Source: Oleiagrimonas sp963821885
GTDB taxonomy: Bacteria > Pseudomonadota > Gammaproteobacteria > Xanthomonadales > Rhodanobacteraceae
Assembly (NCBI GenBank): GCA_963821885.1
Contig: CAWGFN010000002.1
Span: forward strand, 682,001-746,000
Direction: 5' to 3'
Length of the DNA stretch: 64,000 bases
Under the pieces are notes generated by a model, which saw only the letters and a list, made by a program, of their open reading frames with translations, had not been told where the DNA came from and ran no database searches. Shown piece by piece: positions 54,400 through 63,499 of this stretch (position 1 is its first letter; each line of letters opens with the position of its first letter). Made by a program: the position numbers and the translations under genes.

Positions 54400-55176
54400 A
54401 TGTCCCGACTCTTCATCCAGACCCAAGGCCACGGCCCCGTCCACCTGGTGCTGATCCACGGCTGGGCCATGCACGGCGGCGTGTTCGCGCCGCTGGTCGA
54501 AGCCCTCGAAGACCGCTGCACGCTGCACCTGGTCGACCTGCCCGGCCACGGCCGCTCGCGTGACAGCGATCTGCCGCTGGAGCCGTCCGCCTGCGCGCGC
54601 GCCATCGCCGAAGCCACGCCGCCAGCGATCTGGCTGGGCTGGTCGATGGGCGGCCTGATCGCGCTGACCGGCGCGCTGGAACAGGCCGACGCGGTGCTGG
54701 CGCTGGCCATGCTGTCCAGCTCGCCGCGCTTCGTGCGCGCGCCGGACTGGCCCTACGGCATGGAGGACGAGGTCTTCGACCAGTTCGCCAGCGACCTGGA
54801 CCGCGACTACCGCGCCACCCTGGAGCGTTTCCTGGCGCTGGAGGCGATGGGCAGCGAGCACGCGCGCGAGGAAATCCGCCGCCTGCGCGCCGCGGTATTC
54901 GCCCACGGTGAGCCGGACAAGCGCGTGCTGCAGCAGGGCCTGGCACTGCTGGACCAGGGCGACCTGCGCGCCCGGCTGACCGAACTGGAGCAACCCAACG
55001 CCTGGATCGCCGGCCGCCGCGACCGCCTGGTGCCGGCCGCCGCCATGGCCTGGGCCGCCGAGCAGTGCGAGGGCAGCTACACCTGCATCCCGCGCGCCGG
55101 ACACGCCGCCTTCCTCGGCTTCGCCGACGCGGTGGTCGAGGCGCTGCAGCCGCTGATCACGGAGGTCGGCGCATGA
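54400..55176 (+). CDS. bioH: Pimeloyl-ACP methyl ester carboxylesterase
   Basis: Frees pimeloyl-ACP from its methyl ester. 258 residues, alpha/beta hydrolase: HGWAMHGGVF oxyanion loop, nucleophile Ser82 in GWSMGGLIAL (the same position as E. coli BioH), acid in AGRRDRLVP and histidine in RAGHAAFL. Its stop overlaps the bioC start (ATGA). Confidence 0.95.
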   Translation: MSRLFIQTQGHGPVHLVLIHGWAMHGGVFAPLVEALEDRCTLHLVDLPGHGRSRDSDLPLEPSACARAIAEATPPAIWLGWSMGGLIALTGALEQADAVLALAMLSSSPRFVRAPDWPYGMEDEVFDQFASDLDRDYRATLERFLALEAMGSEHAREEIRRLRAAVFAHGEPDKRVLQQGLALLDQGDLRARLTELEQPNAWIAGRRDRLVPAAAMAWAAEQCEGSYTCIPRAGHAAFLGFADAVVEALQPLITEVGA

Positions 55177-56054
55177 GCGATTTCCACCTCGACCGCCAGC
55201 ACGTGCGCCGCGCCTTCGGCCGCGCCGCGGCCACCTACGAGCAGCACGACGTGCTGCAGCGCACGGTGCAGGACGCCCTGCACGAGCGCCTGGACTTCTA
55301 CCTGGACACGCCGCAACGCGTGCTCGACCTGGGCGCCGGCACCGGCCGCGGCAGCGCGGCGCTGAAACAGCGCTACCCGAAGGCCCAGGTCATCGCCATG
55401 GACCTGGCCGTGCCGATGCTGCAGCAGGCCGCGCGCCACAGCCGCTGGCGCCGGCGCTTCGCGCGCGTGGCCGGCGAAGCCACGCAACTTCCCCTCGCCG
55501 ACCATGCCATCGACCTGCTGCACTCGAACCTGTGCATCCAGTGGTGCGACGACCTCGACGCGCTGTTCGCCGAATGCGTACGCGTGCTCAAGCCGGGCGG
55601 CTTCCTGGCCCTGACCACCTTCGGTCCCGACACCCTGCGCGAATTGCGCGCGGCGTGGGCCGAGACCGACGGCGGTTCGCACGTGGGCCGCTTCCTGGAC
55701 ATGCACGACCTGGGCGACGCCATGCTCCGCGCCGGCCTGCGCGACCCGGTGCTGGACGTGGACCGCTACACCCTGACCTACGCCGAACCGGCCGACCTGG
55801 CCCGCGAACTGAAAGGCCTGGGCGCCACCCACGCCGACACCACCCGCGCCCGCGGCCTGACCGGCAAGGCCCGCTGGAAGCGCATGCTCGATCACTACGA
55901 GACCATGCGCGACAGCGACGGCCGCATCCCCGCCACCTGGGAAGTGGTCACCGCCCACGCCTGGGGACCGCCCACCGGCCAGGCCCGCCGCGCCCCCGGC
56001 GGCGGCGAGGTGGCGACTTTTTCGCTGGATCAGTTGCGCGGCTCGCGGCGCTGA
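55173..56054 (+). CDS. bioC: Malonyl-ACP O-methyltransferase
   Basis: SAM-dependent methyltransferase that starts pimelate synthesis. 293 residues. N-terminal FGRAAATYEQHDVLQ, SAM motif I VLDLGAGTGRGSAAL, then IAMDLAVPML and LHSNLCIQWCDDL, GGFLALTTFGPDTLREL. Translationally coupled to bioH; together with BioH it forms the complete E. coli-type pimelate route. Confidence 0.96.
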   Translation: MSDFHLDRQHVRRAFGRAAATYEQHDVLQRTVQDALHERLDFYLDTPQRVLDLGAGTGRGSAALKQRYPKAQVIAMDLAVPMLQQAARHSRWRRRFARVAGEATQLPLADHAIDLLHSNLCIQWCDDLDALFAECVRVLKPGGFLALTTFGPDTLRELRAAWAETDGGSHVGRFLDMHDLGDAMLRAGLRDPVLDVDRYTLTYAEPADLARELKGLGATHADTTRARGLTGKARWKRMLDHYETMRDSDGRIPATWEVVTAHAWGPPTGQARRAPGGGEVATFSLDQLRGSRR

Positions 56055-56493
56055 GGCCGAGAGCGAGGGCAAACGGCAGCACCGGAGGCGCTACCCCGCA
56101 CAGGCTTCAGGGAGACATGCCACGTGTCTACGGCTCGCCGATGCCCCTGACAGAAGCGCGAACAGGGCGCTTGCCCGTCATCCAGCCCGTGCATTGAGCG
56201 CCCTGCATGTCGGGAGTCGGCCGGGTTCGGCGCGAAGGAGCGCTACCTGAAAAGTGCACTATGACCCGGGTTTGACCCGGGTTTGAACCATTCGGTGTCT
56301 GTGAAGTTGCGGCAGGGGCAGGGGCTACAATCCGGAGCAGCATCCATATCCAGAGGGTATTCGTGACAATTGTGAATTCATTGGAAGCACAGTCATGCGT
56401 GCGCAAGGCTCTGATTCGATGCAGATGCAAGATGAACGGCCGCCCATAATCTCGGCGGCATCCAGGGAATGATTTCGTTCATGGGAGAAATAC
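56055..56493. other. Intergenic region with tandem ACCCGGGTTTG motif
   Basis: 439 bases without a convincing gene. Contains a REP-like motif at 56249-56274 and a tandem duplication of ACCCGGGTTTG (about 56264-56285). A TACAAT -10-like box at 56327-56332 could serve the hydrolase gene downstream. GC falls towards the hydrolase. Confidence 0.4.
56249..56274 (+). repeat. REP-like motif, left copy of an inverted pair
   Basis: GAAAAGTGCACTATGACC followed by CGGGTTTG. Its reverse complement, with three differences, is at 58260-58284. The GTGCACTNTGACCC core is a widespread REP-type motif (established for proteobacteria). Confidence 0.6.
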
Positions 56494-57863
56494 ATGATGC
56501 GTATTGGATTACCGGCGGCGCTTGTCGCTGCCTTACTCTCTTTGTCGCGTCCCGCCATCGCTTCTAAGGAAAATGTCTGCGCAGACAACGCGCAGGCGTC
56601 CCTCAGTGCACTGGTGCATGGCAACGATACGGCAGCGGCTAAACACTTCACACCTGGCCTGCTGAAGCGACATGATGCTGCAAATTTGCGGCAAACTTGG
56701 AACGCTGTATTGAGCAAAGCGGGGGCCTATGAAGGCCATGGCGCCCCTCATGTAACGGTCATCGACGGACGTCGATTCCTGTTCACCGAAGTCAACTTCG
56801 CCAAGGCGCGACTCGACGCGATCAATACGTGCGATGCCATCGGCCGACTGAGCTTTTTCGAGTGGGGGCCAGCCTCGACCGCCTCCACCAGAATCACCGC
56901 CGCCAAACGGGTCACGCTATCGAACGGAACGACCGAGTTGCCCGTTGTCATTCCCTCGCCCCTGGGTGACCTTCCGGCGACGCTGGACATGCCTGCCGGT
57001 CACGGACCGTTTCCTGCGGTTGTGCTCGTCGCGGGCTCGGGGCCGCAGGACGAAGATGAGACGATTGGCCCCAACAAACCCTTTCGTGACATCGCGCGTG
57101 GTCTGGCTGCCGCCGGTGTGGCCTCACTGCGCTATGACAAGCGTACATTTGCATATCGGACCAAGGCGGCGCTCGACAAGCACCTCACTGTCGACGATGA
57201 AGTGACGAACGATGCACTGACTGCGCTGCATGTCCTTGGCCACCACGCGCTAGTGAACCATCATCGTTTGTTCATTCTCGGGCATAGCCTTGGCGGCATG
57301 ATGGCGCCCCGGATCGGAAAGCGTGCTCCGTCACTCGCCGGTCTGATTCTGTTGGCGGCCCCGTCGCGGCCATTCTGGGACGTCATCGCCGAGCAGGTGC
57401 GGGAACAGGGGCAACGGCAGGAGTTGCCACAGAAAAAGATTGCGTCTGATGAGAAAGCCATCGCGCATGAACAGGCACTGCTGGCCAAGGCCCCCCCGCC
57501 AACCCGCCGAAAGGTCAGATGCTCGGCATGGGGCAGGTCTACTGGATGAGCTTGCATGACTACCAGCAGACATCCGTGGCGCGTTCGCTGTCCATGCCCA
57601 TGCTCATCCTACAGGGTGGCAACGACTTCCAGGTTTCGCCCGTCAACGACTTCGATCGCTGGAAAAAGATTCTGGCCTCAAGCTCGAACGCGACGTTTCA
57701 CCTCTACCCGGGACTTGGCCACATTTTTATGCCGGAAAGGAAACTGGGCACGATGGCGGACTATGAGAAACCCGGCCACGTCGACTCGAAGGTGATCGTC
57801 GACATCGCCGCATGGATGAAGGCACAGCCCGTGCGTGATAGTGCGGCACCTCCCGCTCTGTAG
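56494..57863 (+). pseudogene. Secreted alpha/beta hydrolase with N-terminal DUF3887-like domain, one frameshift
   Basis: About 456 residues when joined. Signal peptide (LVAALLSLSRPAIA), an N-terminal ~100-residue domain (LVHGNDTAAAKHFTPGLL, as in DUF3887), then hydrolase: PAVVLVAGSGPQDEDETIGPNKPF, nucleophile elbow GHSLGGMM, acid in LILQGGNDFQVSP, histidine in YPGLGHIF. The frame breaks at a run of seven C (57491-57497): upstream ends in LLAKAPP, downstream resumes NPPKGQMLGMGQVYW. One missing C (or two extra) explains it. Lower GC than the neighbours suggests transfer. Confidence 0.83.
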
Positions 57864-58377
57864 ACAGTGTTGAGCAAGCCCCAGCGCGTGTTGCAGATAT
57901 GTTGAATCCACCTTCGATAGATGTCATCGCAGCAACATGGGTTTTCCATTAACGCGCTGCTCCTTATTGCGCTCTTCAATCCCCTTCGGGAGCGGTGGAG
58001 GTCGGAGGATCAGGCCCGTAGGGAGGCGCACACGGATGTGCGCCAGTTCGTCGTCAGCACAGGACGTGTTGTCGACGAACCCCGGGAACCCGGAGCGAAC
58101 CTGGAGGAGCGAAGCTCCGTAGGGCGCGGCTGGTCTGAGCCGGAAGTATCAACCATGTTCCCGCACGCTTGTCACCCATGTGTCCGGTCTAAACAGGCAA
58201 GCAAGAACAAGCAAGAATATGAACACGCGCGCCGCAAGGTGAGCGGAACCCAAATCCACCAAACCCGGGTCAGAGTGTACTTTCGACCGTCTTATCAGGG
58301 TCGAATGCAGCCATTTTATTTACAGCGTCCGAACACGGCCCCGCGAATCCACGCACTGCGCCGCCGGGCCGGACGGA
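57864..58377. other. Intergenic region, no credible gene
   Basis: 514 bases. Long frames here have atypical composition and no family resemblance. The stretch around 58010-58140 has small inverted repeats (GGCGCACACGGATGTGCGCC; GGAGCGAAGCTCC) and the right copy of the REP-like pair lies at 58260-58284. Confidence 0.4.
58260..58284 (-). repeat. REP-like motif, right copy of an inverted pair
   Basis: Minus strand GAAAGTACACTCTGACCC followed by GGGTTTG, matching the left copy (56249-56274) in inverted orientation. Confidence 0.6.
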
Positions 58378-58935
58378 TCAAACCTGCCTATGGCGGAAGC
58401 AGCCGGCCAGATGATCGTTGACCATGCCGGTCGCCTGCATGAAGGCGTAGCAGATGGTCGGGCCGACGAAGCGGAAGCCGCGCTTTTTCAGCGTCTTGCT
58501 CATGTGCTCGGAACGCGGCGTGGTGGCGGGTACGTCGGCGGGGCTTTTCCAGCGATTGCGGATCGGTGTGCCGTCGACGAACGACCACAGGTATGCGTCC
58601 AGGCTGCCTTCGTCCGCGATCACGCGCAGCGCGGCGCGGGCGTTTTCGCGCATGGCGTTGACCTTGAGACGGTTGCGGATGATGCCGGGATCGCGCAGCA
58701 GGCGCTCGAGCGCGGCATCGCGCATGGACGCCACGTAGTCGATGTCGAAATCGCGGTAGAGCTTGCGGTAGTGCGCGCGCTTTTCCAGCACGGTGCGCCA
58801 GGACAGGCCGGCCTGCGCGCCTTCCAGGCACAGGAATTCGAACAGCCGCTGGTCATCGTGCAGCGGCACGCCCCATTCGCTGTCGTGGTAGTCGCACTCG
58901 ATGGCGCTGTTGGCGGCCCAGTGGCAACGCTGCAT
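58378..58935 (-). CDS. tag: DNA-3-methyladenine glycosylase I
   Basis: Base-excision repair enzyme, 185 residues. The zinc ligands are at exactly the E. coli positions: C4, H17, H175 and C179 (MQRCHW, YHDSEWG, NDHLAGC). Also seen are EWGVPLHDDQRLFEFLCLEGAQAGLSW and FVGPTICYAFMQA. It lies 27 bases downstream of the threonine dehydratase-like gene on the same strand. Confidence 0.96.
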   Translation of the reverse strand: MQRCHWAANSAIECDYHDSEWGVPLHDDQRLFEFLCLEGAQAGLSWRTVLEKRAHYRKLYRDFDIDYVASMRDAALERLLRDPGIIRNRLKVNAMRENARAALRVIADEGSLDAYLWSFVDGTPIRNRWKSPADVPATTPRSEHMSKTLKKRGFRFVGPTICYAFMQATGMVNDHLAGCFRHRQV

Positions 58936-58962
58936 GGTCGATTTCCTCGAACGGCGGGTCGA

Positions 58963-59964
58963 TCAGGATACGTCGCCGGCGAGCAGGCCGGGCGGCAGGG
59001 CCTCCAGATCGACGTTGCCGCCGGTCAGCACGACACCCACCTGCTTGCCGGCGAACACCTCGGGGCAGGCCAGCATCACGGCCAGCACGGTGGCGCTGGA
59101 GGGCTCCACCACCTGGCGCAACTCGCTCCACAGCAGGCGCATGGCCTGCACCACCTGAGCATCGGTGACGGTCAGCACCTGCACGTCGCAGGCCCTGAGG
59201 ATGTCGAAGTTCGGCGCGCCGATGGTCGCGCGCAGGCCGTCGCAGATGGTGTCGGGTGTCTGTTCGGCGATGCGCCGCCCTTCGCGCAAGGAGCGTGCCG
59301 CGTCGTCCGCGCCGGCCGGCTCGGCGCCGACCAGCTGCAATTTCGGCCGCAAGGCGCGCGCCACGATGGCGCAGCCGGCCGCCAGGCCGCCGCCGCCGAC
59401 CGGGGTCAGCAGCACGTCCAGGCCGGGCACCTGCTGCAGCAGTTCCAGCGCCACGGTGCCCTGGCCGGCGATCACGCGAGGGTCGGCATACGGATGCACC
59501 AGACGGGCCCCGGTCTGCGCCTGCACGCGTTCGGTTTCGGCCTCGCGCGCGGCCTGGGTCGGCGCGCACCGGTAGACCCGCGCGCCGGCCGCCGCGATGG
59601 CTTCGACCTTGGCCCGCACCGCGCCTTCCGGCACCACCACGTGGGCGGGGATGCCGCGCGCCGCGGCCGCCAGCGCCAGCGCCCGGCCGTGGTTGCCCGA
59701 GGAATGCGTGACCACCCCCGCGTCGGCCTCGGCATCGGTCAGTGCCCATACCGCGTTGCTCGCACCGCGGAACTTGAAGGCCCCGCCGTGCTGCAGATGC
59801 TCGCACTTGAAATGCATGCGGGCCCCGCTCATGCGGTCCAGGTTCCCGCTGCGAAGGACCGGCGTCACGCGGGCATGCGCGGCGATGCGGGCAGCCGCCG
59901 TGTACACGTCGGCCGGGCCGGGCAGGCATGCCGCCACGGGGGCACGCGGGGTGGTCATCGGCAT
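58963..59964 (-). CDS. Threonine/serine dehydratase family PLP enzyme
   Basis: 333 residues, fold type II. PLP lysine K64 in GGAFKFRGASNAV; SSGNHGRALALAA loop; glycine loop TPVGGGGLAAG; C-terminal GGNVDLEALPPGL. Length and lack of a regulatory domain fit catabolic threonine dehydratase or serine racemase (TdcB-like), not biosynthetic IlvA. Start at 59964 or at the second ATG (59958). No partner genes identify the substrate. Confidence 0.88.
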   Translation of the reverse strand: MPMTTPRAPVAACLPGPADVYTAAARIAAHARVTPVLRSGNLDRMSGARMHFKCEHLQHGGAFKFRGASNAVWALTDAEADAGVVTHSSGNHGRALALAAAARGIPAHVVVPEGAVRAKVEAIAAAGARVYRCAPTQAAREAETERVQAQTGARLVHPYADPRVIAGQGTVALELLQQVPGLDVLLTPVGGGGLAAGCAIVARALRPKLQLVGAEPAGADDAARSLREGRRIAEQTPDTICDGLRATIGAPNFDILRACDVQVLTVTDAQVVQAMRLLWSELRQVVEPSSATVLAVMLACPEVFAGKQVGVVLTGGNVDLEALPPGLLAGDVS

Positions 59965-60031
59965 CTCGGTATTTGATGAAGGACGGCCATGTTAGCCTCC
60001 ACGGTTCCCCCATGAGAATTCCCCCGCCTGC

Positions 60032-62665
60032 ATGCCCTCTTCGACGCCGACCATACGCCTGACCGATTACCAGCCGCCCGCGTGGCGGGTGTCCGACGTG
60101 CAGATGGACGTGGACCTGGACATCCATGCCAGCCTGGTGCGCACGCGCCTGACCCTGCACGGCACGCCGGGCACGCCCCTGGACCTGGACGGCGAGGAGC
60201 TGGAACTGCTGGAGATCGCCCTGGACGGCCAGGTGCTGCCGGCCGACCGCTATCGCCTGGAGGATGGCGGGCTGCGGGTGGAGGGCGTATCCGATGGCAG
60301 CGTGCTGGAAACCCTGGTGCGCGTGCATCCGGCCGACAACACCAAGCTGGAGGGCCTGTACCTGTCCGGCTCGCCCGAGCACGGCTTCCTGCTGACCCAG
60401 TGCGAGGCCGAGGGCTTCCGGCGCATCACCTACTTCCCCGACCGCCCGGACGTGCTGGCGACCTACAGCGTCACCCTGCGCGCCGACCGCGAGCGTTTCC
60501 CGGTGCTGCTGGCCGGCGGCAATCCGGACGGCGCCGGGCCTCTGGATGACGGCCGCCACTGGGCCCGGTTCGTCGACCCGCATCCGCGCCCCAGCTACCT
60601 GTTCGCGCTGGTCGCCGGGCGGCTGGAGAAGATCAGTCGCGATTACCGCACCGCCGACGGCCGCGACGTGACCCTGAACCTGTGGGCCGAGGCCGAGGCC
60701 ATCGGCCAGTGCGACTACGCCATGGACGCGCTGGTCCGCGCCATGCGCTGGGACGAGCAGACCTACGGGCGCAACTACGATCTTGACGTGTTCCATGTCG
60801 TGGCCACCCATGACTTCAACATGGGCGCGATGGAGAACAAGGGCCTCAACATCTTCAATGCCAAGTACCTGCTGGCCGACACCGACATGTCCACCGACGA
60901 CGAGTACCGACACGTCGAGGCGGTGGTGGCGCACGAGTACTTCCACAACTGGAGCGGCAATCGCGTGACCTGCCGCGACTGGTTCCAGCTCAGCCTCAAG
61001 GAAGGGTTGACGGTGTTCCGCGAGCAGAGCTTCTCGGCCGACATGAACTCGCCGCCGATCAAGCGCATCGAGGACGTCGCCATGCTGCGCCGCCGGCAGT
61101 TCACCGAGGACGCCGGCCCGTTGGCGCATCCGGTGCGCCCCGCCGAATACCGCGAGATCAACAATTTCTATACCGCCACGGTGTACGAGAAAGGCGCCGA
61201 GCTGGTACGCATGCTGGCCGGCCGCCTGGGTCCGGCGCGCTTCCGCGAGGGCATGGACCTGTATTTCGCGCGCCACGATGGCCAAGCGGCCACCATCGAG
61301 GATTTCCTCGTCGCGCTGGGTGATGCCAGTGGCGTGGACCTGATGCCCTACCTGGCCTGGTACGGCCAGGCCGGCACGCCCCGGGTCCATGCGCAGGGCG
61401 CCTACGACGCCGAGAACCGCCGCTACACCCTGACCCTGCGCCAGCACACGCCGGCCACGCCCGGACAGGTGGTCAAGCAGCCCGTGCCGATTCCCGTGCG
61501 CGTGTCGCTGTTCGACAGCGACGGCCAGCCGATGCCGCTGCGCCTGGCTGGCGAGACCGCCGCGCATGACCAGGAGCGCGTGCTCGACCTGGACACCACC
61601 GAGGCGCGCTTCGTCTTCGAGGACGTGCCCGCCACGCCGATTCCCTCCCTGCTGCGCGGTTTCTCGGCGCCGGTCGAACTCGAGTACGCCTGCTCGCCCG
61701 AACGCCTGTCGGTGCTTCTGCGCGCCGACCGCGACGGCTACAACCGCTGGGCCGCCGGCCAGCAGCTGGCCGCGGATGCCTTTGACGGTCTGCACGGCGG
61801 CCAGACCGACGTGCCCGCGCTCGATGCCTGGACCGAAGCCCTGGCCGTACTGTTCGACGATGCGTCGATCGATCCGGCGCTGCTGGCCGAACTGCTCTCG
61901 CCGCCCGGCGAGATCGAGCTGGCCGAGCGCATCGAGGGCGGCGTCGATCCGGATGCCATCAGGCAGGCACGCGAGACCCTGCTGCACCGACTCGCGCAGC
62001 GCATCGGCGAGACCCGGCTCGCGCAACGCTTCGAGACCCTCGAAGCCCGCGCTGACGATGGCCTTGATGCCACCGCACAGTCGGATCGACGCCTGAAGGG
62101 CGCGGTGCTGACCCTGTGGAGCCGGCTGCAGCCCGAAGCCGCGCAGCAGCATGCCGAGCGACTTCTCGAGCACAGCGGCAACATGACCGACCGCCTGCTG
62201 GCGCTCAACATTCTCTTGCGTTCGCCACGGGCCACCGTAGCCGCGCGCCACTTCCGCGACCGTCACCAGGCCCAACCGCTGGCCATGGACAAGTGGTTCG
62301 CCGCGCAGGCCCAGGTGCCCGGCGGCGAGACCCTGTCGCGGGTCCGTGCCCTGCTCGATGACCCGGCCTTCACCCTGCGCAACCCCAATCGCGTGCATGC
62401 CCTGCTGGGCAGCTTCGCGCGGGCCAACCCCACCGGCTTCCATCGCCCGGACGGCGAGGCCTACCGCCTGCTGACCGACCGCCTCGCGGCCATCGATGCA
62501 CTCAATCCGCAGGTTGCGGCCCGCCTGGCGACGGCCTTCAACGGCTGGCACCGGCTGGAACCGGTGCGCCGTCGCGCCGCGCATGAGGCGCTGGCCACGC
62601 TGGCCACGGCACCTTCCCTATCGCGCGACCTGTCCGACATCCTGAACCGCGCCCTGGAAGGCTGA
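60032..62665 (+). CDS. pepN: Aminopeptidase N (M1 family)
   Basis: 877-residue cytoplasmic alanyl aminopeptidase. GAMEN motif at 265-269; zinc site HEYFHNW (H301, E302, H305) with third ligand E324 in LSLKEGLTVF. The C-terminal region (~540-877) is the long helical PepN domain (ALNILLRSPRATVAARHF, NPNRVHALLGSFARANPTGFHR). Divergent from the dehydratase gene with a ~70-base shared promoter region. Confidence 0.97.
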   Translation: MPSSTPTIRLTDYQPPAWRVSDVQMDVDLDIHASLVRTRLTLHGTPGTPLDLDGEELELLEIALDGQVLPADRYRLEDGGLRVEGVSDGSVLETLVRVHPADNTKLEGLYLSGSPEHGFLLTQCEAEGFRRITYFPDRPDVLATYSVTLRADRERFPVLLAGGNPDGAGPLDDGRHWARFVDPHPRPSYLFALVAGRLEKISRDYRTADGRDVTLNLWAEAEAIGQCDYAMDALVRAMRWDEQTYGRNYDLDVFHVVATHDFNMGAMENKGLNIFNAKYLLADTDMSTDDEYRHVEAVVAHEYFHNWSGNRVTCRDWFQLSLKEGLTVFREQSFSADMNSPPIKRIEDVAMLRRRQFTEDAGPLAHPVRPAEYREINNFYTATVYEKGAELVRMLAGRLGPARFREGMDLYFARHDGQAATIEDFLVALGDASGVDLMPYLAWYGQAGTPRVHAQGAYDAENRRYTLTLRQHTPATPGQVVKQPVPIPVRVSLFDSDGQPMPLRLAGETAAHDQERVLDLDTTEARFVFEDVPATPIPSLLRGFSAPVELEYACSPERLSVLLRADRDGYNRWAAGQQLAADAFDGLHGGQTDVPALDAWTEALAVLFDDASIDPALLAELLSPPGEIELAERIEGGVDPDAIRQARETLLHRLAQRIGETRLAQRFETLEARADDGLDATAQSDRRLKGAVLTLWSRLQPEAAQQHAERLLEHSGNMTDRLLALNILLRSPRATVAARHFRDRHQAQPLAMDKWFAAQAQVPGGETLSRVRALLDDPAFTLRNPNRVHALLGSFARANPTGFHRPDGEAYRLLTDRLAAIDALNPQVAARLATAFNGWHRLEPVRRRAAHEALATLATAPSLSRDLSDILNRALEG

Positions 62666-62746
62666 ACGCCCGTCCATGCGCGGTTCATGCGGGTTCACTA
62701 CAGTGAAAGTCCGTCTTTCGATGCACCCAGGTGCCAGGGGGCTCCC

Positions 62747-63187
62747 ATGAAACGCATCATCCTGTCGACACTGGTCCTCGCCGCGGCGCTGCTCTCGGGC
62801 TGCGTGGTCACGCCGGCCTATCGCTACGGTGGCGGTGCCGGCGCGGGCGGGTATTACTACGGGTCGTCCCATGTCGGTTCCACCGTGGTCTACAGCGACG
62901 CCTACTGGTACCCGTACGCGTCCTACGGCTACTACTACGGGCCCTGGGGCTATTACGGCTATGGCGGCGCACGCGTGTACTACGGTGATCGCGACGACCA
63001 CGGCTACCGGCACCGCAAGCCGCGCCTGTCCGACCAATTCCAGCATGCGGCGCAACGCCATTACGGCCACACGCAAACCCGTCAGCGTCCGCAGAGCCGC
63101 CCTCAGCCACAGCGCTCGCAACGTTCCCAGCGCCTGTCGGCACCCGTCCGGCGCGGCAGCTGGCACCGCAAGAGCCACCAGCACTGA
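62747..63187 (+). CDS. Tyr/Gly-rich lipoprotein with basic C-terminus
   Basis: 146 residues. Lipoprotein signal LVLAAALLSGCVV (lipobox LSGC). A low-complexity Tyr/Gly/Ser segment (residues ~25-85) is followed by an Arg/Gln/Ser/His-rich tail (QRPQSRPQPQRSQRSQRL). No domain recognised; the pattern suggests an outer-membrane or periplasmic structural protein. Confidence 0.75.
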   Translation: MKRIILSTLVLAAALLSGCVVTPAYRYGGGAGAGGYYYGSSHVGSTVVYSDAYWYPYASYGYYYGPWGYYGYGGARVYYGDRDDHGYRHRKPRLSDQFQHAAQRHYGHTQTRQRPQSRPQPQRSQRSQRLSAPVRRGSWHRKSHQH

Positions 63188-63201
63188 CCCCGCGCGGGGG
63201 C

Positions 63202-63239
63202 AAAAAATTAGCCGCCAGCCGGTAACCCGGCATGGCGGC
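63202..63239 (-). terminator. Intrinsic terminator of the 63-residue protein gene
   Basis: Minus strand: GCCGCC-GCCGGG / CCGGC-GGCGGC imperfect stem (63239-63211) followed by TAATTTTTTG. 69 bases after the stop codon of the gene at 63308. Confidence 0.75.
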
Positions 63240-63307
63240 CATGCTTCCGCGAACGACGGTGGGAGGAGGAGGGGGTCGTCGCCCGCTGGAGGGAGGAACC
63301 TCTGGTA

Positions 63308-63499
63308 TCAGGCCGGCAGCTTGCGCAGCGCGTCCTGCAGCTTGGCCAGACGCGATTCCAGACGCTGCTTGCGCAGCGGATCGGCGTCACTGGACTGCAG
63401 GGTCAACGTCTCCATGGCCAGCTCCACGCGACCCATTTCGATCAGCAGGTCGTGGTGCAGCGCCAGTGAGTCGTTCTTGCGTTCTTCACCCATGTACAT
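63308..63499 (-). CDS. Small helical protein of 63 residues, function unknown
   Basis: MYMGEERKNDSLALHHDLL then helical heptads (EMGRVELAMETLTLQSSDAD, LRKQRLESRLAKLQDALRKL), likely a helical hairpin or short coiled coil. Own terminator downstream. Start could be residue 1 or the second ATG (MGEERKND). Confidence 0.65.
   Translation of the reverse strand: MYMGEERKNDSLALHHDLLIEMGRVELAMETLTLQSSDADPLRKQRLESRLAKLQDALRKLPA

Noticed and set aside
57921..58421. Plus-strand frame of 166 codons
   Set aside because: No family resemblance, repetitive composition, and it overlaps the end of tag on the other strand.
58853..62584. Minus-strand open frame of 1243 codons opposite pepN
   Set aside because: Antisense of pepN and overlapping tag and the dehydratase; no family resemblance.
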